From contig NZ_CP025583.1 of assembly GCF_002865605.1 (NCBI RefSeq), positions 2,336,501 to 2,400,500 of the forward strand: DNA of 64,000 nucleotides, read 5' to 3'. The position numbers and the translations under genes were made by a program. The number at the start of each line of letters is the position of its first letter. Within the stretch, counting starts at the first letter, position 1. Origin of the DNA: Paracoccus jeotgali (GTDB lineage Bacteria; Pseudomonadota; Alphaproteobacteria; Rhodobacterales; Rhodobacteraceae). The notes below the pieces were generated by a model. It worked only from the letters and a program-made list of their open reading frames with translations, ran no database searches and was not told the DNA's origin. Of the stretch, positions 1 through 9,369 are shown piece after piece.

Positions 1-615
1 AGCCTGAAATCGGCGCTGATGGCCGGGTCGCCCACGACGCTTGCCCGCGTCGACAGCTTTGTCGACGGCGCGGCGGTGGCGCGGATCGGAGATCTGCCCT
101 TTGCCCAGCTGCGCGGTTTTTCGCCGGATCAGGTGCTGACCGCGCCCGAGGATCGGCTGTGCATCACCATCCTCGACATGCTGAATGTCGAGGGGATCGT
201 GCTGGAACCCGCCGGTGCGTTGTCCATCGACGTGCTGCAGGATCTGGCCGCGCAGGGTGCGCTGGTAGGCAAGAAGGTCGCCTGCGTCTGCTCGGGCGGG
301 AATTTCGACTTTGAACGCCTGCCCGAGGTCAAGGAACGTGCGCAGCGTTTTGCCGGGCTGAAGAAATACTTCATTCTGCGGATGCCGCAGCGGCCCGGCG
401 CGCTGCGCGACTTTCTGGAACTGCTGGGGCCGCAGGACGATATCGCTCGGTTTGAATACCTGAAGAAATCGGCGCGGAACTTCGGCTCGGTCCTGATCGG
501 GATCGAGACGACCGAACCCCGGCATCTGCGCGAGCTGACCGAGAGGCTGGACGCGGCGGGATTTGCCTATCAGGACATCACCCAGGACGAGCTGCTGGCG
601 CAGTTTCTCATCTGA
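1..615 (+). CDS. ilvA: Threonine ammonia-lyase (threonine dehydratase), 3' part
   Basis: This is the C-terminal half of the PLP enzyme that deaminates threonine to 2-oxobutyrate, the first step of isoleucine synthesis. The reading frame is open from base 1, so the N-terminal catalytic part with the PLP lysine lies outside the window. Visible parts are the end of the catalytic domain, including EPAGALS and the glycine-rich CSGGNFDF, followed by one ACT-like regulatory domain starting at KKYFILRMPQRPGALRDFL. A single ACT-like domain fits the shorter form of about 410 residues. The stop overlaps the convergent Hpt gene by 8 bases. ilvC of the same pathway lies about 57 kb away. The family assignment is secure; isoleucine feedback control is inferred from the family. 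Confidence 0.93.
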   Translation, partial: SLKSALMAGSPTTLARVDSFVDGAAVARIGDLPFAQLRGFSPDQVLTAPEDRLCITILDMLNVEGIVLEPAGALSIDVLQDLAAQGALVGKKVACVCSGGNFDFERLPEVKERAQRFAGLKKYFILRMPQRPGALRDFLELLGPQDDIARFEYLKKSARNFGSVLIGIETTEPRHLRELTERLDAAGFAYQDITQDELLAQFLI

Positions 616-958
616 CCGCGACATTCGGGGCCTCGCCCTGCCACAGATGCCGCCCGGCGATGAACTGCTTTTTCGTCGCCGCATAGCAATCCAGCAGCGC
701 CCCCAGATCGAGCCCGCCCAGTTCCTGCCGCTGCAAGGCCATCTCGGCCTGCTGGCAGAGGCTGGCGAAGGCGGTGAAGCCAAGGCTCGCCGCGCTGCCG
801 TGCAGGAAATGCATGTCGCATTCCAGCCGCTCTGCATCGCCATGCGCCAGCCGCATGACGATGCCCTCAAGCTCATCCAGAAACAGCTCGACCACGGGCA
901 GGAAATCATCCGCCCCCAGCTCTTCCTTCAGGGCCTGCACCCGCTTCCAATCGATCAT
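608..958 (-). CDS. Stand-alone Hpt (histidine phosphotransfer) domain protein
   Basis: A 116-residue protein made almost entirely of one Hpt four-helix bundle. The phosphoacceptor motif is HGSAASLGF, and the segment before it (FLDELEGIVMRLAHGDAE) fits an Hpt helix. Such proteins pass phosphate between response regulators and hybrid kinases in the cytoplasm. I chose the ATG before IDWKRVQ because the open frame upstream (to 1072) has poor coding character and crosses a likely promoter. No kinase or receiver gene is adjacent, so its partners are unknown. A motif resembling a CtrA box lies about 48 bases upstream. It is too short to be ChpT, which is a larger dimeric histidine-kinase-like protein. 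Confidence 0.85.
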   Translation of the reverse strand: MIDWKRVQALKEELGADDFLPVVELFLDELEGIVMRLAHGDAERLECDMHFLHGSAASLGFTAFASLCQQAEMALQRQELGGLDLGALLDCYAATKKQFIAGRHLWQGEAPNVAVR

Positions 959-1005
959 CTTCGTCCTCGAATCGCGCCAGCCCGACAAATCTAGCGCAAC
1001 GCGCG

Positions 1006-1020
1006 CTAACAGTGGCTTAA
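1006..1020 (-). promoter_or_regulatory. Candidate CtrA-type box upstream of the Hpt gene
   Basis: On the minus strand the sequence reads TTAA, seven bases, TTAG, which differs by one base from the TTAA-N7-TTAA full site recognised by CtrA in alphaproteobacteria. It sits 48 bases upstream of the Hpt start codon, within promoter range. Binding is an inference from the motif alone. Confidence 0.35.
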
Positions 1021-1034
1021 CGCCCGCGAACCTC

Positions 1035-1063
1035 TTGTGACGTCGGCAGGAAAGGCCTATCCC
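1035..1063 (+). promoter_or_regulatory. Candidate sigma70 promoter for argG
   Basis: TTGTGA and TATCCC are separated by 17 bases and lie just upstream of argG. The -10 element is weak, so the call is tentative. The ribosome binding site GAAAGGGG follows at about 1077. Confidence 0.35.
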
Positions 1064-1090
1064 TCTCGCCAAATCTGAAAGGGGTCCGCC

Positions 1091-2326
1091 ATGTCCGATG
1101 CGCCGAAGAAAGTCGTTCTTGCCTATTCAGGCGGGCTTGATACCTCGATCATCCTGAAATGGCTGCAGACCGAATATGGCTGCGAGGTGATCACCTTCAC
1201 CGCCGATCTGGGCCAGGGCGAAGAGCTGGAGCCGGCGCGACAAAAGGCGGAACTGCTGGGCATCAAGCCCGAAAACATCCACATCGTCGATGTGCGCGAG
1301 GAATTCGTGCGGGATTTTGTCTTTCCGATGTTCCGCGCCAATGCAGTGTATGAGGGGCAATATCTGCTGGGCACCTCGATCGCGCGGCCGCTGATCTCGC
1401 AGCATCTGGTCAAGATCGCGCAGCAGCATGGCGCCGACGCGGTGGCCCATGGCGCCACCGGAAAGGGCAACGATCAGGTCCGGTTCGAGCTGTCGGCCTA
1501 TGCGCTCGACCCCGCGATCCGGGTGATCGCGCCGTGGCGGGAATGGGATCTGACCAGCCGCACCAAGCTGATCGAGTTCGCCGAAAAGCATCAGATCCCC
1601 ATCGCCAAGGACAAGCGTGGCGAGGCGCCGTTCAGCGTCGATGCCAACCTGCTGCACACCAGTTCCGAAGGAAAGGCGCTGGAAGACCCCGCCGCCGAGG
1701 CGCCGGAATATGTCTATCAGCGCACCACCAGCCCCGAGGATGCGCCCGACACGCCCGAATATATCGAAATCGGCTTCGACAAGGGCGATGCCGTCTCGAT
1801 CGACGGTCAGGCGATGTCGCCGGCGACGCTGCTGGCGGCGCTGAACGAATATGGCCGCAAGCACGGGATCGGCCGGCTGGATTTCGTCGAGAACCGCTTT
1901 GTCGGGATGAAGTCGCGCGGCATCTATGAAACGCCCGGCGGCACCATCCTGCTGGAAGCGCATCGCGGGATCGAGCAGATCACGCTGGACGCCGGTGCCG
2001 GGCACCTCAAGGACAGCCTGATGCCGCGCTATGCCGAGCTGATCTATAACGGCTTCTGGTTCAGCCCCGAACGCGAGATGCTGCAGGCCGCCATCGACAA
2101 GTCGCAAGAGCATGTGACCGGCACCGTGCGGCTCAAGCTCTACAAGGGCAGCGCCACCACGGTCGGCCGCTGGTCGGATCATTCGCTGTATAGCGAGGCG
2201 CATGTGACCTTTGAAGACGACGCCGGCGCCTATGACCAGAAGGACGCGGCCGGCTTCATCCGCCTGAACGCGCTGCGGCTGAAGCTGCTGGCGGCGCGCA
2301 ATGCGCGGGTCAGGCAGGCGGATTAG
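1091..2326 (+). CDS. argG: Argininosuccinate synthase
   Basis: It joins citrulline and aspartate using ATP to give argininosuccinate, the penultimate step of arginine synthesis. The protein is 411 residues, normal for the family. The N-terminal ATP pyrophosphatase loop AYSGGLDTS is at residues 11-19, and the family signatures [13 protein letters not shown] and [12 protein letters not shown] are present. The ATG is preceded by GAAAGGGG at good spacing. It appears to be transcribed alone, divergently from the Hpt gene. No arginine operator was recognised. Confidence 0.98.
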   Translation: MSDAPKKVVLAYSGGLDTSIILKWLQTEYGCEVITFTADLGQGEELEPARQKAELLGIKPENIHIVDVREEFVRDFVFPMFRANAVYEGQYLLGTSIARPLISQHLVKIAQQHGADAVAHGATGKGNDQVRFELSAYALDPAIRVIAPWREWDLTSRTKLIEFAEKHQIPIAKDKRGEAPFSVDANLLHTSSEGKALEDPAAEAPEYVYQRTTSPEDAPDTPEYIEIGFDKGDAVSIDGQAMSPATLLAALNEYGRKHGIGRLDFVENRFVGMKSRGIYETPGGTILLEAHRGIEQITLDAGAGHLKDSLMPRYAELIYNGFWFSPEREMLQAAIDKSQEHVTGTVRLKLYKGSATTVGRWSDHSLYSEAHVTFEDDAGAYDQKDAAGFIRLNALRLKLLAARNARVRQAD

Positions 2327-2395
2327 GCGCGGCTTTCCTTCCGGGCGGTTTCGGGGCAGGATCAGGCCCCGATTTCACCCACAGGGACCGCCGCC

Positions 2396-2929
2396 ATGAC
2401 CCAGCCTGCCCGCATCGCCATCCTGACCGTTTCTGACCGTGCCTCGCGCGGGGAATATGAGGACAAGGGCGGGCCGGGGGCCGAGGCGTGGCTGCGCGAG
2501 GTCATCACCTCGGATGTGGAGATCCTGCGCCGGATCGTTCCGGACCTGCGCGGTGTCATCGCAGACGCGCTGCGCGAATATTGCGACGAGGGCGCGGACC
2601 TGATCCTTGTCACCGGCGGCACCGGCCCGGCGCCGCGCGATGTCACCCCCGAGGCGGTGTTCGACGTGGCAGAGCGGGAGTATCCCGGCTTTGGCGAGGA
2701 AATGCGCCGCGCCTCGCTGGCCGAGGTGCCGACCGCGATCCTGTCGCGCCAGACCGCCGTCAGCCGCGGCAAGACGCTGATCATCACCATTCCCGGCAAG
2801 CCTTCGGCCATCGCGACCTGCCTGAACGCGGTGCTCGCGGCGGTGCCCTATTGCCTCGACCTGCTGGGGGCGGCGCGGATCGAGACCGACCCCACGCGCA
2901 TCAAGGCGTTCCGGCCCAAGCCGAAATAA
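2396..2929 (+). CDS. mog: Molybdopterin adenylyltransferase (MogA/MoaB family)
   Basis: A 177-residue cytoplasmic enzyme of the MogA/MoaB family, which activates molybdopterin by adenylylation before molybdenum insertion. The signature LVTGGTGPAPRDVTPEA, with the conserved glycine-rich loop and TPEA, is clear, as is PGKPSAI near the C-terminus. Length and the tail after the core fit MogA-like proteins better than short MoaB forms. AGGGA precedes the ATG. No other molybdenum-cofactor gene is nearby. An imperfect hairpin follows the stop (2945-2977) but lacks a U tract, so I do not call a terminator. Confidence 0.9.
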   Translation: MTQPARIAILTVSDRASRGEYEDKGGPGAEAWLREVITSDVEILRRIVPDLRGVIADALREYCDEGADLILVTGGTGPAPRDVTPEAVFDVAEREYPGFGEEMRRASLAEVPTAILSRQTAVSRGKTLIITIPGKPSAIATCLNAVLAAVPYCLDLLGAARIETDPTRIKAFRPKPK

Positions 2930-3004
2930 GCCCCGACGGGGAACGGCCCGCCAGCCGCTCTACGCGGTTGACGGGCCGGAAAGTCATGGTCTGGACGGGC
3001 AATC

Positions 3005-3082
3005 CTAGAAGATGCCGGTCAGATACAGGATGATGATCACAACGAGCGGAACGCCCAGAAACCAAGCGACGACGCCTTTCAT
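3005..3082 (-). CDS. 25-residue single-helix membrane peptide
   Basis: A very short minus-strand gene encoding 25 residues beginning MKGVVAWFLGVPLVV and ending in LYLTGIF. Apart from one lysine it is wholly hydrophobic and would form one transmembrane helix. GAAAGGG lies about seven bases before the ATG, which supports translation. Its function is unknown. It lies downstream of mog on the opposite strand and upstream of gcvP, separated from both by short gaps. Small single-helix proteins are easily missed by gene finders. The ribosome binding site and the uniform hydrophobicity are the evidence for a real gene. Confidence 0.65.
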   Translation of the reverse strand: MKGVVAWFLGVPLVVIIILYLTGIF

Positions 3083-3170
3083 TTCATTGACCCTTTCTTT
3101 TCAGTTCAGGGTTCAAACGCAGTTCGGGCCGTCCGCGTTCCGCGCGAATGCAGAACGGCCCGGATCGCGG

Positions 3171-6008
3171 TCACTCGGCCGCTTCGGCATAGGCTTCCAG
3201 TGGCGGGCAAGTGCAGATCAGGTTGCGGTCGCCATGGACGTTGTCGACGCGCCCGACCGGCGGCCAGTATTTGTCGACGCGGAAGGCGCCGGGGGGGAAG
3301 CAGCCCGCCTCGCGGCTATAGGGGCGGTCCCATTCCGCGACCAGATCCTCGACCGTATGCGGGGCGTGGCGCAGGGGGCTGTCCTCGACCGCGACCTCGC
3401 CATCGGCGACGGACTGGATCTCGTCCCGGATCGCCAGCATGGCGGTCACGAAGCGGTCGATCTCGGCCTTGGTTTCCGATTCGGTCGGCTCGACCATCAG
3501 CGTGCCGGACACCGGCCAGCTCATCGTGGGCGCATGGAAGCCGTTGTCGATCAACCGCTTGGCGATGTCGTCCACGGTCACACCATGTTCGGCAAAGGGC
3601 CGCGTGTCGATGATGCATTCATGCGCCACCCGACCGCGATTGCCCATGAACAGGATCGGATAACCGGCGCTGAGGCGGCTGGCGATATAGTTCGCGTTCA
3701 GGATCGCCACCCGCGTCGCCTGGGTCAGCCCCTCGCCGCCCATCATCAGGATATAGGCCCATGAGATCAGCAGGATCGATGCGCTGCCATAGGGTGCCGC
3801 TGCGACCGCGCCCTGCCCCGATTGCGGATCGCCCGGCAGATGCGGCGCCAGATGCGCCTTGACCCCGATCGGTCCCATGCCCGGCCCGCCGCCGCCATGG
3901 GGGATGGCGAAGGTCTTGTGCAGGTTCAGGTGGCTGACATCGCCGCCGATCTCGCCCGGCTTCACCAGCCCGACCAGCGCGTTCATGTTCGCCCCGTCGA
4001 TATAGACCTGGCCGCCATGTTCATGGGTGATGTCGCAGACTTGGCGGACGGTATCCTCGAACACGCCATGCGTGCTGGGATAGGTGATCATCACCGCCGC
4101 CAGCCGGTCGCCCGCCGCACGCGCCTTGTCGGTGAAATCCTCAAGGTCGATATCGCCGTTCGGGGCGGATTTGACCACAACCACCTTCATCCCGCACATC
4201 TGGGCAGAGGCCGGGTTGGTGCCATGGGCGCTGACCGGGATCAGGCAGACATCGCGCTGATCGTCGCCATTGGCGCGGTGATAGGCCTGGATGGTCAGCA
4301 GCCCCGCATATTCGCCCTGCGCGCCGCTGTTGGGCTGCAGCGAGAACGCGTCATAGCCGGTGATGCGGCACAGCTTCTCGGTCAGGTCGTGCAGCATCTC
4401 GGCATAGCCTGCGGCCTGATCGGCGGGCGCAAAGGGGTGCAGCGCGCCGAATTCGGGCCAGGTGATCGGCATCATCTCGGCCGCCGCGTTCAGCTTCATC
4501 GTGCAGGAGCCGAGCGGGATCATCGCCCGATCCAGCGCCAGATCGCGGTCCGAGAGGCGGCGCATATAGCGCATCATCTCGGATTCGGCGCGGTTCATGT
4601 GAAAGACCGGATGCGTCAGATAGCTGCTTTCGCGCAGCAGCGACTCGGGGATGGCGGGTTCGGTCGCGGGCTGGGCGGCATCGGTGATACCGAAGGAATC
4701 GAGCAGCCGCGCGATGACCGAGGCGTCGGTGGTTTCATCGACGGAAATCCCGACCCGGTCGCGCCCGATCTTGCGCAGGTTGATGCCATGTTCGCGGGCG
4801 GCGGCCAGGATCCCCAGCTGCCCCACCCCCACGCGCACGGTGATGGTGTCGAAGAAGGCATCCGGTTCGACCTCGGCCCCGGCGGCGCGCAGGGCATTGG
4901 CGACGCTGACCGCGTGCAGATGGACGCGCTGCGCGATGGCCCGCAGCCCGACCGGGCCGTGGAACACCGCATAGAACGACGCCATGACCGCCAGCAATGC
5001 CTGCGCGGTGCAGACGTTGGAGGTGGCCTTTTCGCGCCGGATATGCTGCTCGCGGGTCTGCAGGGCAAGGCGATAGGCCATGTTGCCCTTGGCGTCGATC
5101 GAGACCCCGACGATCCGCCCCGGCATCGAGCGTTTATAGGCGTCGCGGCAGGACATGAAGGCCGCATGCGGTCCGCCATAGCCCATCGGCACGCCGAAGC
5201 GCTGCGACGAGCCGATACAGATATCGGCGCCCATCGCGCCCGGTTCCTTCAGCAGGCACAGCGCCAGCAGGTCGCTGGCGACAACGGCGATGGCGCCCGC
5301 GTCATGCAGCGCCTGACATTCGGCGGTCAGGTCGCGGATCTGGCCGAAGGTGCCCGGATACTGGAAGATCGCGCCAAAGACCTCGGACGGGTCCAGATCC
5401 TCGGGCGCGCCGCGGATGATGCGGATGCCAAGCGGTTCGGCCCGCGTCTCGATGACGGAAATCGTCTGCGGGTGCAGGTTGTCGCTGACGAAGAACGCCG
5501 TCGCCTTGGACTTGGCCACGCGCTGCGCCATGGCCATGGCCTCGGCGGCGGCGGTGGCCTCGTCCAGCAGCGAGGCGTTGGCGACGGGCAGCCCGGTCAG
5601 GTCGCTGACCATGGTCTGATAGTTCAGCAGCGCTTCCAGCCGGCCCTGCGCGATTTCGGGCTGATAGGGCGTGTAAGCCGTATACCAGGCCGGGTTTTCC
5701 AGGATGTTGCGCTGGATTGCAGGCGGCGTGACGGTGCCGTAATAGCCCTGCCCGATCAGGCTGGTCATCACCCGGTTCTTCGCCGCCACCTCGCGCATCC
5801 GCGCGATCAGCCCGGCCTCGGACAGCGGCTCCCAATCCAGCGTATCGGCCTGCCGGATCGAGGCCGGGACCGTCTGTTCGATCAGCGCGTCAAGGGAATC
5901 GGCGCCCACGACCTTCAGCATCTCGTCCATCTCGGCGGGCGAGGGGCCGATATGGCGGCGGTTGGCGAAATCGTCCGGGTTATAGTCGGTCAGGGTCCAG
6001 CGGGTCAT
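3171..6008 (-). CDS. gcvP: Glycine dehydrogenase (decarboxylating), P protein
   Basis: The PLP-dependent P protein decarboxylates glycine and passes the aminomethyl group to lipoyl-GcvH in the glycine cleavage system. At 945 residues it is the full-length homodimeric type with fused N- and C-terminal halves. The PLP-lysine motif [19 protein letters not shown] is intact, and the N-terminal RHIGPS is typical. It is the last gene of gcvT-gcvH-gcvP, 108 bases after gcvH. Expression of the whole unit is probably controlled by the glycine riboswitch ahead of gcvT. Confidence 0.98.
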   Translation of the reverse strand: MTRWTLTDYNPDDFANRRHIGPSPAEMDEMLKVVGADSLDALIEQTVPASIRQADTLDWEPLSEAGLIARMREVAAKNRVMTSLIGQGYYGTVTPPAIQRNILENPAWYTAYTPYQPEIAQGRLEALLNYQTMVSDLTGLPVANASLLDEATAAAEAMAMAQRVAKSKATAFFVSDNLHPQTISVIETRAEPLGIRIIRGAPEDLDPSEVFGAIFQYPGTFGQIRDLTAECQALHDAGAIAVVASDLLALCLLKEPGAMGADICIGSSQRFGVPMGYGGPHAAFMSCRDAYKRSMPGRIVGVSIDAKGNMAYRLALQTREQHIRREKATSNVCTAQALLAVMASFYAVFHGPVGLRAIAQRVHLHAVSVANALRAAGAEVEPDAFFDTITVRVGVGQLGILAAAREHGINLRKIGRDRVGISVDETTDASVIARLLDSFGITDAAQPATEPAIPESLLRESSYLTHPVFHMNRAESEMMRYMRRLSDRDLALDRAMIPLGSCTMKLNAAAEMMPITWPEFGALHPFAPADQAAGYAEMLHDLTEKLCRITGYDAFSLQPNSGAQGEYAGLLTIQAYHRANGDDQRDVCLIPVSAHGTNPASAQMCGMKVVVVKSAPNGDIDLEDFTDKARAAGDRLAAVMITYPSTHGVFEDTVRQVCDITHEHGGQVYIDGANMNALVGLVKPGEIGGDVSHLNLHKTFAIPHGGGGPGMGPIGVKAHLAPHLPGDPQSGQGAVAAAPYGSASILLISWAYILMMGGEGLTQATRVAILNANYIASRLSAGYPILFMGNRGRVAHECIIDTRPFAEHGVTVDDIAKRLIDNGFHAPTMSWPVSGTLMVEPTESETKAEIDRFVTAMLAIRDEIQSVADGEVAVEDSPLRHAPHTVEDLVAEWDRPYSREAGCFPPGAFRVDKYWPPVGRVDNVHGDRNLICTCPPLEAYAEAAE

Positions 6009-6116
6009 TCAATCCATCCTCGCCACGCGGCTGCGACCGCGGGCACAAATTGCGGGGGTGAGATCTGGTCCGGGATCAGGGGCCGCGGCCCCTGCCCGAT
6101 CTTGCGGCGCGCGGCG

Positions 6117-6476
6117 CTAGCCGATCAGCGCCTTGTAGGTCGCCTCGTCCATGAAGCCGTCGATGGCCGCGCCGGCGGCGGGCTTGATGCGAAAGAACCA
6201 TGCCGCCATGGCGTCGTCATTCACCGCACCGGGATTGTCCGACAGCGACTCGTTCACGGCGGTGATGGTGCCCGCGATGGGCGCGGAGATGTCGGACGCG
6301 GCCTTGACCGATTCGATCACGACGATTTCCTCGCCCGCCTCGACCTCGCGCCCGGCTTCGGGCAGTTCGATGAAGACGACATCGCCAAGCTGCTCGCTGG
6401 CATGGGCGGTGATGCCGACGATGACCTCATCGCCGTCCTGCTTCAGCCATTCATGGTCTTCGGTGAATTTCAGCAT
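6117..6476 (-). CDS. gcvH: Glycine cleavage system H protein
   Basis: The 119-residue lipoyl carrier shuttles the aminomethyl group from GcvP to GcvT. The lipoylation lysine is K58 in VIESVKAASDI, and the N-terminal FTEDHEW is typical. I used the internal ATG before LKFTEDHEW rather than the longer open frame, since the family starts there and AAGGAG precedes it. It begins 10 bases after the gcvT stop, so the two are probably co-translated. Confidence 0.97.
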   Translation of the reverse strand: MLKFTEDHEWLKQDGDEVIVGITAHASEQLGDVVFIELPEAGREVEAGEEIVVIESVKAASDISAPIAGTITAVNESLSDNPGAVNDDAMAAWFFRIKPAAGAAIDGFMDEATYKALIG

Positions 6477-6486
6477 GGGACGCTCC

Positions 6487-7617
6487 TTAGCGTTTGTAAT
6501 GGGGTTGGACAAAGGGCAGCGGGGCGATTTCGACGGGAATGCGCTTGCCACGCAGCTCGGCGTAGACAATGTCGCCCGGCGATAGCGCGGCAGGCAGGCT
6601 GGCCATGGCCACCGGCGCCCCGACCGAGGGCGCGAACCCGCCCGAGGTGACATGCCCGATGGCCGTTCCGCCAGCCTCGGCGTCAAAGATCGTGACGCCC
6701 TGCCGGATCGGCGCGCGGCCCTGCGGGCGCAGCCCCAGCCGTGTCGTGTCAGCGCCCTGCGCCAGTTCGGGCAGGATCACATCGGCGCCGGGAAACCCGC
6801 CCTCGCGCGCGCCGCCGCTGCGGCGGATCTTGGGGATCGACCAGCCAAGCGCCGCCTGCCCCGGTGTGACGTCCGCGCCGATGTCATTGCCGTAAAGCGG
6901 CATCCCGGCTTCGAGCCGCAGGCTGTCGCGCGCGCCCAGCCCGATCGGCGCGACCGCCGGATCGGCCAGCAGCGCATCGGCGAATTCGCGGGCGCGGTCG
7001 GCAGGCAGCGAGATCTCGAACCCGTCCTCGCCCGTATAGCCCGAACGCGAGACCCAGACCTCGGCCCCGTCCCAGTTCAGCGTCGCCACATCCATGAAGG
7101 TCATGTTCGCCACCGCCGGGATCAGCGCCGACAGCACGCGGGCGGCCTGCGGGCCCTGCAAGGCCAGCAGGGCGCGGTCGGTCACATGCTCGACCTCGAC
7201 CCCGTCCAGTCGACGCAGCAGCGCCAGATCGCTGTCGGCGCAGCCAGCGTTGACCACCAGATACAGGTGATCTCCGCGATTGGCGATCATCAGGTCATCC
7301 TCGATCCCGCCGCGTTCATTGGTGAACAGCCCGTAACGCTGCCGGCCCTTGGGCAGATCGACCAGATTGGCGGGCACCAGCGTTTCCAGCACCGCCGCCG
7401 CATCCGCCGCCTGCCCCGAGGGCGCGCGCAGCAGGATCTGGCCCATATGGCTGACATCGAACAGCCCGGCCTGATCGCGGGTGTGCAGATGCTCGTTCAG
7501 CACGCCCATCGGATACTGCACCGGCATGTCCCAGCCGGCAAAGGGCATCATGCGCGCGCCAAGCGCCACATGCAGATCATGCAGGGGGGTCTGTTTCAGG
7601 GTGTCGGTTTCGGTCAC
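6487..7617 (-). CDS. gcvT: Aminomethyltransferase, glycine cleavage T protein
   Basis: It transfers the methylene group from aminomethyl-lipoyl GcvH to tetrahydrofolate, releasing ammonia. The protein is 376 residues from a GTG start at 7617, chosen because AAGGAGG precedes it at ideal spacing; the longer frame upstream would run into the riboswitch expression platform. Family motifs include MMPFAGWDMPVQY at the N-terminus, FDVSHMGQ, and SGYTGEDGFEI. It is the first gene of the gcv operon. Confidence 0.97.
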   Translation of the reverse strand: MTETDTLKQTPLHDLHVALGARMMPFAGWDMPVQYPMGVLNEHLHTRDQAGLFDVSHMGQILLRAPSGQAADAAAVLETLVPANLVDLPKGRQRYGLFTNERGGIEDDLMIANRGDHLYLVVNAGCADSDLALLRRLDGVEVEHVTDRALLALQGPQAARVLSALIPAVANMTFMDVATLNWDGAEVWVSRSGYTGEDGFEISLPADRAREFADALLADPAVAPIGLGARDSLRLEAGMPLYGNDIGADVTPGQAALGWSIPKIRRSGGAREGGFPGADVILPELAQGADTTRLGLRPQGRAPIRQGVTIFDAEAGGTAIGHVTSGGFAPSVGAPVAMASLPAALSPGDIVYAELRGKRIPVEIAPLPFVQPHYKR

Positions 7618-7679
7618 GGCATCCTCCTTGCGCCCGATTGCGCGGTTTGGCTGCCCCCTCTGTCCGTGCCCGGCCTTTG

Positions 7680-7826
7680 CGACCATGGGCGCCTGAGATC
7701 GTCATCCTTCGGCGGGCCAAGCGGCCTCTCTTCAGAGTTCATGCGGAACCGGTCCTGCTGCCTGAGAGTTTACCGGGGCGGTTGCTCCTTCGGCCCCGGC
7801 TCTGGCCGAAGTCTCCCGAATTCCGC
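7680..7826 (-). promoter_or_regulatory. Tandem glycine riboswitch controlling gcvTHP
   Basis: The minus-strand leader of gcvT carries two successive glycine aptamers. In the first, GGGAGA (7812-7817), CCGAAGGAGCAA (7782-7793), ACTCTCAGG (7761-7769) and GGACCG are recognisable. The second has CTCTGAAGAGAGG (7725-7737), GCCGAAGGATGACG (7700-7713) and ATCTCAGGC (7691-7699). The order and spacing match the known glycine-responsive element in front of glycine cleavage genes, where ligand binding usually turns expression on. About 60 bases separate it from the gcvT start and would form the expression platform. I see no U-rich terminator there, so control of translation initiation is more likely. 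Confidence 0.92.
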
Positions 7827-7920
7827 GGACAGAGGTAGCCTTGGCCCGCCTTGCTGGCAAGGGGAATCGTCAGTTCGGCAGGGTCTTGCCCGCCGCGCCT
7901 TGCACCTGTCTAATCGCCTG

Positions 7921-9258
7921 ATGAACGAACCCGCCGCCACATCCGACCAGATCATCGACGCGGCCGGAGGATTCTGGCACCAGCTCGACCTGACCTTCCG
8001 GCTGATGCTGCTGCCGTCGCGGATCAACCAGATCTGGACGGTGCTGTTCCTGATCGTGCTGGCCCATCTTCTGGCGTGGCTGCTGGCGCCACGGCTGCGC
8101 AAATGGCTGCGCCGGCGGCAGGGATGGCCGAAATGGCGGCTGCGGACCGGGCTGATGGTGGTGCAGCGGCTGCGGCTGATCCTGTTCTCGGCCATGGCCT
8201 GGACGGTGGTGCTGGTGATGCGCCAGATCACCTGGCCCTCGTTGAGCCAGCTGATCGCCGAGGCCGCGACCATCGCCACCGCGATCCTGGCCATCGCGTT
8301 CCTGGCCCGGCTGATCGTCAATTCGCTGTTTCGGCGCGTGGTCCGGTGGGCGGCGTGGATCTGGGCGGTGCTGTATCTGCTGGGGCTGACCGATGCGACC
8401 TATCGGCTGCTCGACAGCCTCGCGCTTGGCATCGGGTCGTTCCGGCTGTCGCTGCTGACCGCGCTCAAGGCGCTGGCCGTGATCACATTGCTGATCGCGG
8501 GCTCGCGGCTGATCACGCGGGCGGTGTCGCGGCGGCTGTCGACCTCGGCCTCGCTGACGCCCACCATGCAGGTGCTGGTGACCAAGCTGGTGCAGGTCAT
8601 CCTGATCACGCTGGCCTTCGCCATCGGGCTGCGCGCCATCGGCGTCGATCTGACCGGCATCGCGGTGTTTTCCGGCGCGGTCGGCGTGGGCCTGGGCTTT
8701 GGCCTGCAAAAGGTGGTCTCGAACCTAGTTTCGGGGATCATCATCCTGCTCGACAAGTCGATCAAGCCCGGCGACGTCATCAGCCTGGGCGACACCTTTG
8801 GCTGGATCGACGCGCTTGGTGCGCGCTATGTCAGCGTCGTCACCCGCGACGGCAAGGAATACCTGATCCCGAACGAGGATCTGGTCACCAGCCAGGTGGT
8901 GAACTGGTCCCATACCAACGACTTTGTCCGGCTGGATGTCGAGTTCACGGCATCCTGCGGGGACGACCCGCACAAGGTCAGCAAGATCGCCATCAACGCC
9001 GCCCTGACCGTCAAGCGTGTGCTGGCGCAGCGCACCCCCGTCTGCTGGATCACCGGGCTGGAAGAGGGGCGCATCCAGTATGTGCTGCGGTTCTGGATTT
9101 CGGACGCGCAGCGGGGTCTGACCAATGTGCGCGGGCAGGTTTTTCTGGCGCTCTGGGATGCGTTTCAGGACAACGGCATCACCATTCCCTTCCCGCAGCG
9201 CGAGGTGCGGTTGCTGAACGACGACCCCTCGCCGCCGAAATTCATCGCAGGCGATTGA
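7921..9258 (+). CDS. MscS-family mechanosensitive ion channel
   Basis: A 445-residue inner-membrane protein with several N-terminal hydrophobic helices, then the MscS pore helix and beta domain. The pore-lining helix lies at about residues 245-270 (VGVGLGFGLQKVVSNLVSG), followed by the beta-domain signature GDVISLGDTFGWI and YLIPNEDL. Such channels release solutes under hypo-osmotic shock. I chose the ATG at 7921 because the longer open frame upstream runs antisense through gcvT and the riboswitch. It is longer than the 286-residue E. coli MscS because of extra N-terminal helices. The start has no strong ribosome binding site. Confidence 0.93.
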   Translation: MNEPAATSDQIIDAAGGFWHQLDLTFRLMLLPSRINQIWTVLFLIVLAHLLAWLLAPRLRKWLRRRQGWPKWRLRTGLMVVQRLRLILFSAMAWTVVLVMRQITWPSLSQLIAEAATIATAILAIAFLARLIVNSLFRRVVRWAAWIWAVLYLLGLTDATYRLLDSLALGIGSFRLSLLTALKALAVITLLIAGSRLITRAVSRRLSTSASLTPTMQVLVTKLVQVILITLAFAIGLRAIGVDLTGIAVFSGAVGVGLGFGLQKVVSNLVSGIIILLDKSIKPGDVISLGDTFGWIDALGARYVSVVTRDGKEYLIPNEDLVTSQVVNWSHTNDFVRLDVEFTASCGDDPHKVSKIAINAALTVKRVLAQRTPVCWITGLEEGRIQYVLRFWISDAQRGLTNVRGQVFLALWDAFQDNGITIPFPQREVRLLNDDPSPPKFIAGD

Positions 9259-9282
9259 GAAAACCGGCATCAATGCTATATT
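9255..9282 (+). promoter_or_regulatory. Candidate sigma70 promoter for rsfS-rlmH
   Basis: TTGAGA and TATATT are spaced by 16 bases, close to consensus. The -35 element overlaps the stop codon of the channel gene. The rsfS gene begins about 50-90 bases downstream. Confidence 0.5.
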
Positions 9283-9369
9283 GGGGGTGTCCCGGCGCCG
9301 GGGAGAACAGGCGCGATGACCGGAGGATGAACCCTGTCCCATCATGTCCAATCGGCCGATCAGCCGAAT

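Noticed and set aside
2945..2977. Hairpin after the mog gene as an intrinsic terminator
   Set aside because: The stem has two mismatched or wobble positions and no U tract on either strand.
3822..6650. A 942-codon open frame antisense to gcvP and gcvH
   Set aside because: It mirrors the real genes; long antisense frames are expected in GC-rich coding DNA. The translation is rich in Arg, His and Gln with no domain, and gcvP is certain.
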